DNA from: Drosophila pseudoobscura
Lineage: Eukaryota; Arthropoda; Insecta; Diptera; Drosophilidae
Assembly (NCBI RefSeq): GCF_009870125.1
Contig: NC_046679.1
Coordinates: 4,030,001 to 4,094,000, forward strand
DNA: 64,000 nt
Direction: 5' to 3'
The position numbers and the translations under genes are program-made. A model generated the notes under the pieces. The model was given only the letters and a program-made list of their open reading frames with translations. It was not told where the DNA came from and did no database searches. This document shows, piece after piece, positions 49,401-62,057 of this stretch (position 1 is the stretch's first letter; every line of letters begins with the position of its first letter).

Positions 49401-51319
49401 AAGAATATTGGGATTGAATTTTGTGTAGAATATATTCTTTCAAGACTTTATAGCCACCCAAAAGGGCGAATGGTATTACTTCGTATAAGATTGGAATATT
49501 TCCAGTAATTTTCAACATTTTTCCTTATAATTTGTATACAAAATACTTTGCTCTGTTCGTTTAAGTCGTTACAATTGTGTCCTTTCGCTTAGGGGAAATT
49601 TGCAAATGCTTCATTTGCTTCATTGAACGAGCGGCTCTTGAAAATTACATCATTATATTCCCAAAAATTAACAAAATATTCTAAGAATAGATTTTCCTGT
49701 AATTTTCTCTTCAATAATTCCCGCAAAATGCTTGCCCCTTGTGGCAACTGTGGCTTGTGCCTGACAATGATCTTGTAATTACGAAATCCATTAATATTGT
49801 AGAGACATTTACAGGCGTACATCTGGCGGAATGGCATTTAAGCCGCCAGCAGAATCGAGTCGGAATGTATTTTGCATATTTATGCCAAGCGCAGAAGTGG
49901 GCTACAACTTTTTTATGTGTGCAGAAAGTTTTAAATAATGCAAAAAAGAATAACAATTGTGCTCGGAAAAAGCTGAAGATGAAACTGAAACTGAAGCTAA
50001 AGACGCTGCTGAATGTTGAATGCTGAATGCGGGATGCTGGATGCTGGAGAGCTGCTGATGATGGCCTGGCTGAAACGGTTCACTTAGCGTAATTAACTTG
50101 CCAACTTGCTGGATGAAGCCAGACGCCAGAGGGAAGCAGCGTCATTAGTAGTCGGAGGAGAGCTTAACATCATTAATATTTGCAACAGAACTGCCATTCT
50201 GCCACTGCCACTGCCACGCACAGAGGACAATCCGTTTCCACTTTTTTGTACGCTTTTTGCACAGTTTTAATTACGCGCAGTAAAAAATAATTGAGTTCTT
50301 TTCAATCTTTGTGCCCTGCCCAGACGACGACAACAGTTGAGTGGCCTGGCCGAGTGGCCAGTGGCCAGTGACCACAAAGACCACTTGAACGAATCCCTCC
50401 CGGCTAGTCCAGTCGCTGGCTAATTATGTGCAGCAGACCATTATTCCTATGTACCAAGTACCACCGTGTACTCTGCACAATATCCCCATAGTAACCGAGG
50501 GCTCTGCGCCGTGTGGTGCGTGTTTTTAGCTCATTTCGTGGCGCTCATAAAAATGCCGAGCTGTTGCCACCTTTCGACACGCTTCCACGCTCTTGTTGTA
50601 TGCAGGCGAAGCCTCTCTCCAGCTCCACAGATTCATGTCATTTTGGTTGCCTTAAAGCTAAAGTTTGGCCCAACTTTCATCAGAAACAACATCAACAGCA
50701 GCCCTGAAAGTATGCAACGAAATGTGGCAATCCTCTTGCCGAAAACTCATTTGCTCGGAACATCAGACACTGGGAGAAAGATTCAAGTATTCAGCCTTGC
50801 AAAACTACACTTTACCGAATTTACAAGTATGTTAGGTTTACATCAGAGCTACTTATAGGACAGCCCTATTTAGTCTTGAAAAAATCCCACATAACTATCG
50901 AGTAACGAGTACATCGGAGTACAACGAGTAATCATCTATAGCGAACCACCTAATCATCTAAGAAATACAGAAAGAGCGCGAAATAAATGTTTATTGAGAG
51001 CAATAAAACCCCTTTTAATGTACATATGTAGTTCTTTCGATATTAATTCATTGTTAAGGTCGTAAGGTCTTAATATTTTTATAAAAGTACCTCTCACTTT
51101 GTTTTGAAAACTTGAATATTTTCCATACGATTACCACAGTTTTAGGGACATAATTTGTAGCTTTTGCAATTTTTTTAATTAGTAGCTAGTTTCTTCTCAG
51201 TAAAGCTACGCAATTGCGTTATTCAGGATATATATTTTTTCTTACCTAAATAGTCGATATATTTTTTTAATTTTTGTTTATTGTATATATATTTTTTTTG
51301 TAACAATCCTTATCGAGAG

Positions 51320-51420
51320 ACTCGAAACGAACATCAATGTGCCAGATCATGCATACAAGCCCGATCCTCGGTTATAGACCGTCTTGACTCGAGCATCAAT
51401 GTTCCCGATCATGCACACGG
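51320..51420. repeat. Diverged direct repeat, about 65-bp spacing
   Basis: ACTCGAAACGAACATCAATG...CAGATCATGCATAC at 51320 recurs as ACTCGAGCATCAATG...CCGATCATGCACAC at 51387. Origin unknown; flanked by AT-rich DNA. Confidence 0.55.
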
Positions 51421-52720
51421 CATAAATATTGTTTTGACATAAAGTAGGTATTCTCTTCACACCTTTTTACTTATTCTTGGTATAAAAATCGTATCCCAAG
51501 CATGATTTTATGACGATTTCTTGGGATCTTATCCTTGGATAGACACTTATTCTCTCAGTGTGCGCACACACACCCTCATAAACATACGCACACACTCACG
51601 TTGACAGGGGAACGGCGTGCTCACGCGTAATAAATGTATTACGTGCCTGCCTGTAGTAGTGTGTCACACACAGTGCCACCCCCCATCGCCCACCCGCCCC
51701 CTTCCACTCAATCTGGGCTTATTTAAACAGGGAAACGGGCCCCTGGCAACAGGCTCTGCCCCGCCGCCCCCCTTGGTCCGTGTTGTGTTTGTTACGCTTG
51801 TTGAACAGGTGCCGATTACAAGTGCCAATTTGGCTGTTCTGTTTCGCAGGCAAACTTAATTGAAAACTTTTTAATTGTTTAGGCACGGGGCAACATTTCG
51901 CTTCGAAATAAACTTGGCTTAGTGGCGCTTCGGGCCCTGCAGCTGATTTATGGCCATGTCTCTGGCCAAGGCCTGCCGCTGACAGTTTCAATTAAGGAGC
52001 AGAGCACACGGATTGGCCAAGGACCACCGTCTCGGACTGGGGCCCTGTGTCGTGTCTCGGGTTCCACTGAGTGGCGCCACAGCCACAGAGAGAAAGAGAG
52101 TGCAATTTCAAACAATCGAACGGGCGGCCAGCCATCCATCGATTCACGTTTGAGAGTCCTGCCCCGTCCCGTCCTGTCCCGTCCTGCACTTTGATTGTTT
52201 GTTCTTGGCACTCTTCTTGGCCCTGTCTTTGTCCAACAACTGTAATTTAATGTGTCCAACAGTTACACTGAGAGAAAACCCAGAGAAAAGAACTCTCTAA
52301 AAACTCTATAATGAGCGCAAGACAAGTTTCGTTTCGTTTGAGGGGTATTAGTGCGTATTTGTAGCGGTGTCTGCCCGAGTCTCTGCCAGGGCATCAGTAT
52401 GAGTGCGTTCAACGTTGGGTTCTGCCTGAACTTTGGGGCAAGAGATGATTCTTAGCTGATCCGCGCTCAAAAGGCAGAGATATTAGATTTTAGATTTCAG
52501 AAAAAAAAATTTAAGAAAGTATAAAAATTATTTAATGTGTGCAAATATTTGATTTAAATCAATTTGGTATATAAAATAAACAAAATCCGTATTTTAATTA
52601 TATATTTTTATGTGATGATTCGGATAGAACAAATTCGAAGAATCGAATATATTATTTTTATTTTAAATTTTTTAATATTTGGATTTATTCAATTATTCCT
52701 ATTATATTTATATTTACATA

Positions 52721-52838
52721 TTATTATATTTAATTATTATTATATTTAATTATTATCATATTTAATTATTATTATATTTAATTATTATTATATTTAATTA
52801 TTATTATATATAATTATTATATTTAATTCTTATTATAT
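52721..52838. repeat. AT minisatellite, 16-bp unit
   Basis: The unit TATTTAATTATTATTA is repeated about six to seven times with single-base variants (TTATCATA, TTATATATAA). It contains no G and is likely to be polymorphic in length. Confidence 0.85.
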
Positions 52839-54760
52839 TCAAACCAAAGTGAGTTCCATTTAATTTCCCTATTTTTGTCTTGAAAAAAAATACAAAATTT
52901 AAATATGGGTGTGTTTTGTTTTAGTATGCCCCTTTTCTCTGAGTGCACAGCAAATTCCTGGCAAATAATCCTTCGCTGGTTCTAAGAACTGTAATATAAA
53001 CAGCTGGAACCTTTTTTCCACGAAATTTAAGGAAAAAAGCTGCTCTTTTAGAGGCCTATCTTTATTCGCTTTCACATTTCAAAAACTTTTTGTTGATGGT
53101 GAAGCCTGTTTTTCCTGCAGTGCTTGGCCTGGACGTATACATGCCTGAAACAACAGTATGGGGAGAACCACATACATGGCTCAATCATTCCGAAAGCCAT
53201 CTGCACTCTCGGCCATCGGCCACCGGCCATCGGCTTTCCACGCCCCGGCCTTCACACTTGGGTGACGCTGTGGCTTTCAGTTGTGTCATTGATTGGTTTG
53301 CCCAGCATTCTGTTTGTTTGCATTGGCTTCGATCGAGAGCCACGTCCCAGGATTTGTGGTTTTTCTATGCTCTGTGTTTTGTGCCTCCTTCTGGCTCGCC
53401 TGGCACGCCTGCCACTCCTGCCACGCCTGCTCCTCCTGCCAATTGCCAACAATTGTATGCGATTGACCGCACACACAGCTGCCGTGCTGCCACCGCCCTG
53501 CCACTGGCTAACCATGATTTCCCTTCAATTGTTGCATGCCGCATCAATCAATCAATTATGCAACCGACCCCCAGGCCAAACTATTCTCCGAAGCCCCTTC
53601 CTGGCGGAGGACCAAAAGTAATTTCGATTTTAATTGTCGCCATTTGCATATACGAGAGTACTTTCCGAATCCGAATGCGAATGCGAATGCGAGTCCTGCC
53701 CCGCTTTGCATGCACTTCAATTTGGATGCCATTTGTGCAGCCATCCATCCAGATGCATCCACGTCCACTTGCATCCCTTCCATCCGCACAATGAAGGCGG
53801 CCGCCCAGAGATTGAGGATGCAGAATGCATCCATTTTGAGGATGGATGTCAGCGGCGATGCGCTCATGCTCCATTTGTCAGCAACAGACACAGAGGAGAC
53901 ATCAGTTCTCTGTTCCTGCTCATCTTCTCTTCTGGAAGAGGGACACATTCAGACACAGATTCAGGGGAGACTCATTGCGCTTTGTCCTCGATTCACAGAG
54001 AGACTTTCTTGCCCCTTTGCCCCCTTCCACTTTCTGTGCGAGGTGAGGGACCTCCCTCTCCCTCTAATTCTCTTTGCGATGCCCTCCCCCTAGGTCTTTT
54101 ATTCTCTGTGAGACGTTCTCCGTCTCCCAGTCTCCCATTCTCCCTGTGTGTGTGCGCATTTCTCACCCCTTTATGTTTTTTTCTCTCTCTGTAATGTTAC
54201 AAAAGATGAGTTGCACTTTAGCATGCTAAAATGCGTTATTAAGTGCATAAATATGCAATGTGTGCAACCTTTGCACCTGCCCCTGCCACCCCCTGCCACC
54301 CCCTGCCACCCACCTGTCTAACAATGGCCGCCGTCGCCGCCGCCGCCTCTTCAGGTGCGCCCTCGAGTGGGTGGGATGGACGGATAGATGGGTGGATGGG
54401 TGGCTACATGTGAGAAGAGCTTTTGAAATTTAATAAAATGCAAATTCAAATGCAGAAACCAGTCAGCCAGACACACAGACCCACCGAGCAGCATGTGCCA
54501 CACATGCCACGCCCAATGCTCCCATTGTCAGGCAAAAAGGGGCCTCTCCTCCTCCCCCTGCCCCTCCCACCGCAGGAGTGCAACAACTGGCGGACTGGCA
54601 ACACGCTAATGAGTTGAGTTTTGTCTCCGCATCTCCAGAATGGATGGAGAATGGGCCGGTCGCTGCGTAGGCATTATGCAAAAAAAAAACGTGCAGAAAG
54701 GATGCACTGAAGCGGCTGTCCCCACAACGAAATTGTGGTAATGGAAAATATAAAGAAATA

Positions 54761-55570
54761 CAGTGCGTTTCGGGCCTATAAAACATGCGAAAACGTAGAA
54801 AAATAACAGGGATTTTTATATGAACAAAAAAATTGTAATATATTCCCAAAACAATCAAAGTTTGTTTAAGGAGTAGAATTTTAAAAGGTATTGGAGGCAA
54901 ACAAAAATGTTTGTTTAATTATAAATAGATAACAGATAATAATAGGAGGATATATAATGCTCAAAAATGGACCCCAAATCACTCTAATAGAAGCTGAATG
55001 CTTGCCAATTTATGCTTAGATTTGTTTTTTCTATACCCTGTAATCAAATAAGAGCAAAAAATAAGTTAACAAATCCCTTGCCTTGGCTTAAAATATTTCC
55101 ACTAGTTTTTATAGATTTTTATTATTTCAGAGAGTATTTTTTTCATAGAAAAGACAAAATTTAGTTAACAAATCCCTTGCCTTGGTTTAAAATATTTCCA
55201 CTAGTTTCTATGGTTTTTTATTATTTCCAGAGAGTGTTTTTTTGTTCGCCCTATTTAAAAAATAAGTGTTTTTTTCGGTGTTTAGCAATGATGTAACGTA
55301 ATTATTTGCCAGTCAATTGAGCCACAAATCCCTCTCTCTCTCTCTCTCTTTCTCTCTTTTTTCTGGCTTTCATATTTTTTTAATCTAAAATAAAAGACCT
55401 TTTTTTTTGGAAAATATTATTGATAAAGATAAATATTTAATGCTTTGTTAACCTTTGACATGGGTTTGGTTCGTTGTGCTCTAGAGATTATAGTTGTCCT
55501 TTTTTCATGGTGCCGAGAAATCCTTTTTCTAACATGAAAATCCCTTAATTTAATTCCCTGAAACGCACTG
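54761..55570. mobile_element. Non-autonomous Tc1/mariner-like inverted-repeat element
   Basis: The left end reads TA|CAGTGCGTTTCGGG and the right end CCTGAAACGCACTG|TA. They are perfect inverted repeats for at least the outer 11 bases, flanked on both sides by TA. A TA target duplication plus a CAGT terminus is the Tc1/mariner signature. The 810-bp body is AT-rich and has no transposase frame. It carries an internal direct repeat of about 85 bp (from 55064 and from 55163, 99-bp offset), both including GTTAACAAATCCCTTGCC. It is therefore a MITE-like or internally deleted copy. Family name not assigned. Confidence 0.65.
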
Positions 55571-56160
55571 TAATTTTAATTATTTTTAAATTTAAAAGGC
55601 ATCAAAAAGGCAGCCAAGGGGAAAAAGCATAACATTACAACAGAGAGAGAGAGAGAGAGAGAGGGATAGAAAGAGAGAGAGAATTAAATGTATAAAAATC
55701 GATACAACTTTTGGGCGGGCATTAAAAAAGGATCAAACGGAGGAACACGTGCGCACAGCCAGGAGGCGAAACGCACAAGGATATCTGTGCTATGCTTGGC
55801 TATACTATCGTGTACGGTGTATCCTTTTGTATCCTTGTAGGTATACACATGTAAGTCACATGTAGAGAGAGAGAGCGAGAGAGAGAGCACCGCACAGTCA
55901 TAAAAAAGTTGCCAGTATTCCCATTCCCATTCCCATTTCCACTCCCAATCCGCATTGCCATTGCCATTGGCATTGGCATTGTCTGGCGGTCGGTTCTGGT
56001 CTTGGTCTTGGTCCTGGTCCTGGTCCTTCCTTGGCTTTGGCTGGGTTAAGGCGGCGGATGAGGCCCTTAAGCAAAGGCCCGCCCCAAAAGGTTCTCCCAC
56101 TCTCGGCCTGCCTCTGTCTGTGGCTCTGTCGAGAAGCCCTTTCACACCAACCGTGTGCCC

Positions 56161-56184
56161 TGTGTGTGTGTGTGTGTGTGTGTG
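56161..56184. repeat. (TG)n microsatellite
   Basis: Twelve uninterrupted TG units. No associated gene feature. Confidence 0.9.
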
Positions 56185-57516
56185 CTTGTGGCACAAGTGG
56201 CAAAATGTTGTTACGTGAGCATTAAACCATATTTTAAGTTATTAAGTTATTGACAAAAGCTCACGTCACCCCTTATGCCGGGGCTTGGCTCGGGCTCGGG
56301 CTCTGGCTAAGGGTTGGGTTGGGTTGGCTTGGAGGACACTTGTGCGCTGCTTATCCCTTACGGCTTACAATGCCACGCCTAGACGCACACAGAGACACCA
56401 GATATCGTATATATATATGTATATGTATATATAATGCCTGAATCATATGTCTGAAGGATAACCACTTTTGTGTAATACGAGTACTCTGCACTCGGTACTT
56501 TTTCAATTTGTGTCCAAGCTGTGCGGCTCCTCGGCATCTCTGTTGAAATTGCAGCTGTAAATGAAAGCATAAATATTGCTGCTGCCCCAATGGGGGGCGC
56601 CTGCTGCGGTAAAGGACTCCATCTCACATGCTCAAACCCCTGACTGGACTCTCTCCCTCTCTCTCTCACTCTGAGCTGTCCTTTGTTTGTGGTCCGTCTG
56701 TGACATATTTTACTCTTTCGGTGTCTGTTTCTGTTGCATTCTCGCAGGCGCTTTGCCGGAATGTCAGGCCATCTCCGGAGCCCCGGAGTCCGACTCCAGG
56801 TAGCCGTGCCATCTGCAAAGGACATGGGACAAAGGAGAAAAGTCCTCTGGACAGTTGACTGCCGGAAATTGAAATACAAGTTATTAGATTTCTTTGACAG
56901 AACAGAAAAGAGCCAAAGCCACAGCCCATGTATTGGCTCTCGTAAATTGCTCTCAACTTTTGAACGCTTAAAGGATTATTTGCCGTGTTCCTTTGCTGCT
57001 CTGCGGCTCTGCAGCTCCTCTGTTTTCATTTACATTTTCCTCTGCAGTTGTTCTTTTTTTGGAAACAAAATACCAGGCACATAAATTGCCTTCGCAAAGG
57101 ACACATTTGGGTCTCGTCCCGACTCTCTCTCTTTCTCCGACTTGATGTCCAAGCAAATAAACACACAGTCACATTTGGAAAGGATGGGCTTGTGGCTCTG
57201 GTCGTCTGCTGTCGTCAGTTGGCGTTTTCCGCACAGTTTTTCCTTTTGTTTTCCCAATGCCAAATCAACCACCGCCGACGCAGATAATTTGCCAAGGGAG
57301 TTGTTTTATGGCCAAAGGCAGGGCAGGGCCGGGCAGGGCCGAGGGCGAGGGTGTCTTAATATGTGCTTGCTTCTCTTTGCCTCTGAATGTGGGTTGTGGC
57401 AGGGGTCAGGGCGCCATGACCTACTTTTGTGCGGCAACTTTTTCAATTTGTTTTGAGAGCAGGGGACCGGCGGACTGGCACGGGGGACTTTCGCTTGGTT
57501 TGGCTTGGGCCAAGAG

Positions 57517-57522
57517 TTTATT
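57517..57522 (-). terminator. Polyadenylation signal of the MBF2-like gene
   Basis: AATAAA on the minus strand, 80 bp after the stop codon at 57602. Confidence 0.6.
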
Positions 57523-57601
57523 TCATAAAATACAATACAAAGAATGTTGGGACTAAAGTCTACTCATAAAGCTTTCAATGGATTAACTAACGATACCCCC
57601 A

Positions 57602-60572
57602 CTACTGCTGCTGCAGGATCAACAGCAGCAGCCACATCAGGGCCCAGGAGCCGCGATCGAGCTGCGGCAGGGCCGCATTCGTCTCGTCCCCGCGCTGGTC
57701 CTCCGCACGCGTCCTCTCGTAGTGCATGTCCTCGGGCCGCATCGTCCGCAGCAGATCCTCCTCATCGTCGGCTATGCCCGTGCTATGCGGTGCGGCGGCA
57801 GTGGTGGCCTTGCCCGTCATCAGCAGCAGCTGCATGCGCTGCAGGGGCGTCAGCGGCGGGTCATCCGTGGGCCGCTGCCAGTGGGGGGGCGGCAGGAAGG
57901 GCTCGTACGTGGCCGGAGCCTCGCGGGCCCTGTAGCCGTAGACGAACATCTGAACGAAGAGCGAGACGGTGCTAAAGTCCGTGATGACGGCCTTCAGAGT
58001 GCAGCTGGAATAATGGCTGTACTCTGCCACAGGTGGCACATAGCTGGGATCCGTGCCGCTTCTATCAGAATAGTGCTGAAAGGAAGGAAAGGAGTTAACC
58101 ATGTCCGATCTTTGCACTGGCCTGCACTTACCCCGAAGATGACGAACTTCACGTAGGTGATGGAGTCGCTGTCGACGTAGTAGAACACCACCGTGTGGTT
58201 CGTTTCCACCGACGACTCATTCGGCGAGGTCTGGAAGGTCTCGTACACCAGTTGGTCGCCTGAGAAGTGGATACATATACATAGATCGTGTTGAAGGATA
58301 ATCAAACATCACTTACCCGGCTGCCTGTGACCAATCTCAATGACCTTGTCGATGTTATCGAACTCCAAGCTGGCCCCCGAGCCCGGACCCTCCGTCTCCG
58401 CCTCTGTTTCCGCTTCTTCGTCCTCCTCTTCGATGTCCACCTCGAAAGCGTCCCGCTTGATGTTGTCATAGAGCTCTGTCAGCTCTTTGCTCACCTGCCC
58501 GAACTCCCCATCGTCCTCGTCGTCGTCGTCGTAGTCCTCGTAGGGCTGCATCTCGCCCTCGAACTGTCGATCGCGATTGATCAGCAGCGAGGGATTCACA
58601 TTCAGGACGGTGTGGTTGAAGCCGAACACCAGGATGGTCACATCGAAGGCGGCCGTGGGCAGCGGCAGGGGCAGCGTCTCGTCCTGGCTCTGATTGCTGC
58701 CCAACACGCTGATCATTCCCACAACCAGATGATCCGTATAGCTGAACTTCACCTCCGCGTATATGTTCTGCAAAGGAATAGGAGGGTGGGGGGTGGCGAG
58801 GGGGTACAGAAATCAGACACTCAATCCACTTTGGGGCAGAGTCAATCAGGCATGTCCACGTCCATCGTCGGCTGCCACGATTTCCGAGATGTTTACAGGC
58901 CGCCGCGCGATTTTTCTCGAGAAAAACTCACGTCATAATTGCCTTCAGAAATGTGCCTCAAATTGAAAATGCATTTAACATGATTTTCACAATTTATGTG
59001 TGTATATTCTAGAAATAACAAGCACACTCCTACCCCCGCCCCTGTCTATGCCTCATTAGACCGCCAATCCGATTTTACTTTTTGGCATTGCCACATTTTA
59101 ACATTTTCCGCCGTACTTTTCTAGCCTTAAATCAATTAAAGGCATGTTTTTTGTACCCACTCCTTGAATAATATACATATATGATGGGGCACTATTATTA
59201 CTTTCAATTATCGGGCCACAGATGCCATTATATATTGGCTGTTGAAAATCGTTACGTGTGCACAGAAAACAGCAAACAGCTCATAATCCAATTCGATTTC
59301 AGGGCAATGGAAATAAACAACAAATTTTGGGTGTATCGTAGAGGGTAACGACTGCGTGATACCTCTAAGAAATATCTGTACTCTGTGGGAGTGGAATATG
59401 TATTTTTTTGGTTTTTTAAAGAAACATTTTCGGGATGAAAATATACGAAGAAGAGAGCAGCCAATCGAAGCTTGTTATCGCTTCGAGGTGCGCTGCTGTA
59501 TGACGCGCGATGCACCAAAGAATTGTGTTCTCTTTATTCTAGTCACTCATATTCGGACTTTGAAGGAATTTGGTATTCAAATATGTTAAACAGTCCCACA
59601 AAAAAAAGTGTCGTGTGCGCCTGTCCAAGGTATCCTATCCCTATGTATTTTGGGGCCCTGAACACGAATCCAAGGTCAGAAAAAACCTCCAAAAACCAAT
59701 ATGGTGGAAACTCATTTGAAAAATTGATCGGATTTGCTTAAAACTCGTCACTGGGGGCTGTTGATGCCAGTTTTCAAGATGTATCGAGTTATTTTCTATT
59801 CAAAAGATCTATATAAAGGGGGCAGATTTAGATGTAGCTAGGCCGGGGAGTTATTCGTTTTAAGTGAATCCGGCCGTGTTTGATCCGCCATTTTGAATAT
59901 TTGAATTATTGACCCCGAAAACCCCCGAGTGAAGCTACATGATTCTACAGGGTTTTAGAGACCTGAACTCAAGGTTGTTTTAGCGTGTGGAAAGGCAACA
60001 TTTCAAGCAATCAGCCTAAGATCCTAAGGGTTCCACCAAGCATAAATATCTACAGTTTCCCTTCTCATGGCCTGCCTGTTACATATAAAAGAGGTATACC
60101 CCAAGCATCCCCTACTGGTGCCAGGTACAGACTAAGAAAAGCCAAAAAGATCTGGTAAACAGTGGACCCAGCGGGGCATATACTGGATATAAATATAGAC
60201 CGAAACTTGTTGTCGTCTGCAATGACGAAAAAGCGACAATTTTGTTATTTTTTTGTATCTATTCTTGGTTCTCGGGAATATGCAAAACGAACGGAGCCCC
60301 GAGGGTCACTCGATGTCTGGGTATTCGCCGGAACTCGGACTCACCTCCTCCGAAACGATCTCGATGTAGGTGATGGGCTCCGGTATCTCGTAGTTGAAGA
60401 CCACACGGGGCTGCTCGCTGATGCCAGCAGGACGCGAGTGCTGGACATCCTTGAGCAGCAGCTGATCCCCCTCGATGCGCTGGCCCACGCCAAAGAAACG
60501 CTTGGCCTCGCTGCCCCTCAGCAGCGCCTGAGAGGCAAAGATCAGCAGCAGACAAAATACTTTTGCACACAT
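57602..60572 (-). CDS. Secreted protein with two tandem MBF2-like modules, nested in the Tusp intron
   Basis: Coding exons 60572-60345, 58767-58317, 58259-58132 and 58075-57602 join in phase to 426 residues. Residues 1-23 are a signal peptide (CLLLIFASQALLRGSEA). Module 1 (about 27-140) runs GVGQRIEGDQLLLKD...ITYIEI...FDVTILVFG. Module 2 (about 222-320) runs GHRQPGDQLVYET...ITYVKFVIFG...VQMFVYGYR. This pattern (GDxL, ITYxxx, hydrophobic strand ending in FG or YG) resembles the insect MBF2 family, which despite its name is mostly secreted; the match is by eye. The modules are joined by a highly acidic linker (about 143-213, runs of D and E). The C terminus ends SWALMWLLLLILQQQ, a hydrophobic tail that could be a GPI-attachment signal or a membrane anchor. 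The large first intron is 1577 bp (58768-60344). Cellular role unknown; I do not recognise a named gene. Confidence 0.85.
58768..60344. other. First intron of the MBF2-like gene
   Basis: Minus-strand GT at 60344 and AG at 58768. Mostly unique AT-rich DNA without recognisable exons or repeats of known class. The short plus-strand frames near 59356-59741 have no recognisable similarity. Confidence 0.65.
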
Positions 60573-62026
60573 TTTGGTTTCCCCCTTTCTAGTTCTGTTC
60601 AGTTTGTGGGATGGCTTTTTATTTTGTGAATTTTTGGTGGCACATTTTTAGACACAAACACGCGCCCCGGGACGATCGAGAGATCATGCAACGCGTCGCG
60701 GCAAACGAACTTTGGCAACTGAGAATCGAGAATGCCGAGTGTCGAGTGCCGAGTGCCGAGCGCCAAGTGCTGCTGGCCGCTGGGCTGCTATGTGCTCCAA
60801 GTGTTGACTGATCCATCAGTAGCGCTGTTTTTCCCAAGAGAGAGAACGTTTGAGAGCAGGGCCAGAGCTCTCGTGGAACAGGGAATTTGCTTGATTTTTC
60901 TCCTGCTGCTGCTGCTGCTGCACTTGACCTGAAATCATCTGGCCATCATTCCAGGCGGCCAACTCTTTGAACTCTTTGTCAACGACCCGGACGACAGTCC
61001 CAGGCCCCGACCAACCCAATCCAACCCTTTCGAAATGCGTTTAAAATTGGCCAACAAAAGTCATAAAAATAGCCTGAAATATATGTATATATAGCACAGG
61101 GGTATATATACTATATATAAATAGCGTGCGTGCTTTGCAAAAGAGTTCTTTGACTTTGTCAAACACTGGGCCTCTTGATTGATCAGATCTGAATTATTCA
61201 TCGGCTATTCATTCTCTAAACTCTGTTCCGTAGGAGATACATTTTTCCCGGGCTTGCTTCGGGGGCTTTTATAAATTGTTAATTTATGGACCTCTAATTC
61301 TTGCATGTTTTTGTGTCCGTTTGGAGGCTTATATTTCATTTATTAAATGCTCATTTCGCATTATTTGTCCGTTTAGCCGCAGCTTTGTCCATTAGCCAGG
61401 CAGATCCCTCTGCCGGGGGGACAGGGCAGGGAATATAGATGGTTCTAATATCTGCTGGGGTCATGATGATAATGAAGCTGATGCGAATGCGAATTCGCCA
61501 GAAAGGAGCCGAGGGGCGCGGAGGGCCCATGCATAATGGATTGCAATTATGGTTAATGCGCACAAGTGCGGCACGGTGTGGCCAAAACGTGTGGCACAGG
61601 CACAGGCCTGGCAGTCAGGTGCTTGGATTAAAAATGATTTTGTGTACAGGGTACGTTTTTGGCGTTGGAGAGTATATTCGGTAGATGTAGGCCATAGAAA
61701 AGGCGTTCCAAGAACAACATTAATAAGATTCGTCATGCACACGACATGTATTTGTTGGCGAATTCTTGGGTATTCTCTTTTCTTTGCGTTCCTTTGCGCA
61801 TCTGGGTGGTGGGTGGTGTCTTGTGACGCGCGGATAGCAGTCAGAAACGCACAAAGCGAGAGGCGCCCCAGTATGACGCACGACACGTGTGGAACAGTTG
61901 TTCAAAAAATCTTAAGAAATTCCACAAAACAATGAAATATTATTACGAATCTCTGCAAATTAAAGGATAGGTACTTTAAAGTCGATTCTCTCCGAAGTTC
62001 CTTCCTGGTTTTTAATTAAATGCTGC

Positions 62027-62057
<31 letters not shown>

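Larger units (their letters stand above)
47844..57601. other. Long non-coding stretch, probably Tusp intron, left of the nested gene
   Basis: No convincing exon on either strand. The stretch holds a Tc1-like inverted-repeat element (54761-55570) and a solo end of the same type (49386), an AT minisatellite (52721-52838), a local duplication (51320-51420), possible inverted repeats TTCTCTCAGTGT / ACACTGAGAGAA at 51550 and 52265, a (GA)n run at 55642-55663 and a (TG)n run at 56161-56184. The plus-strand frames near 53090-54190 are overlapping low-complexity Pro/Ser/His frames in three phases and are not credible. Confidence 0.5.

Noticed and set aside
53090..54194. Several overlapping plus-strand frames of 165-234 codons
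   Set aside because: Three phases are open over the same DNA, with Pro/Ser/His/Cys bias and no domain, which is the pattern of low-stop GC-richer spacer. No promoter or splice evidence.
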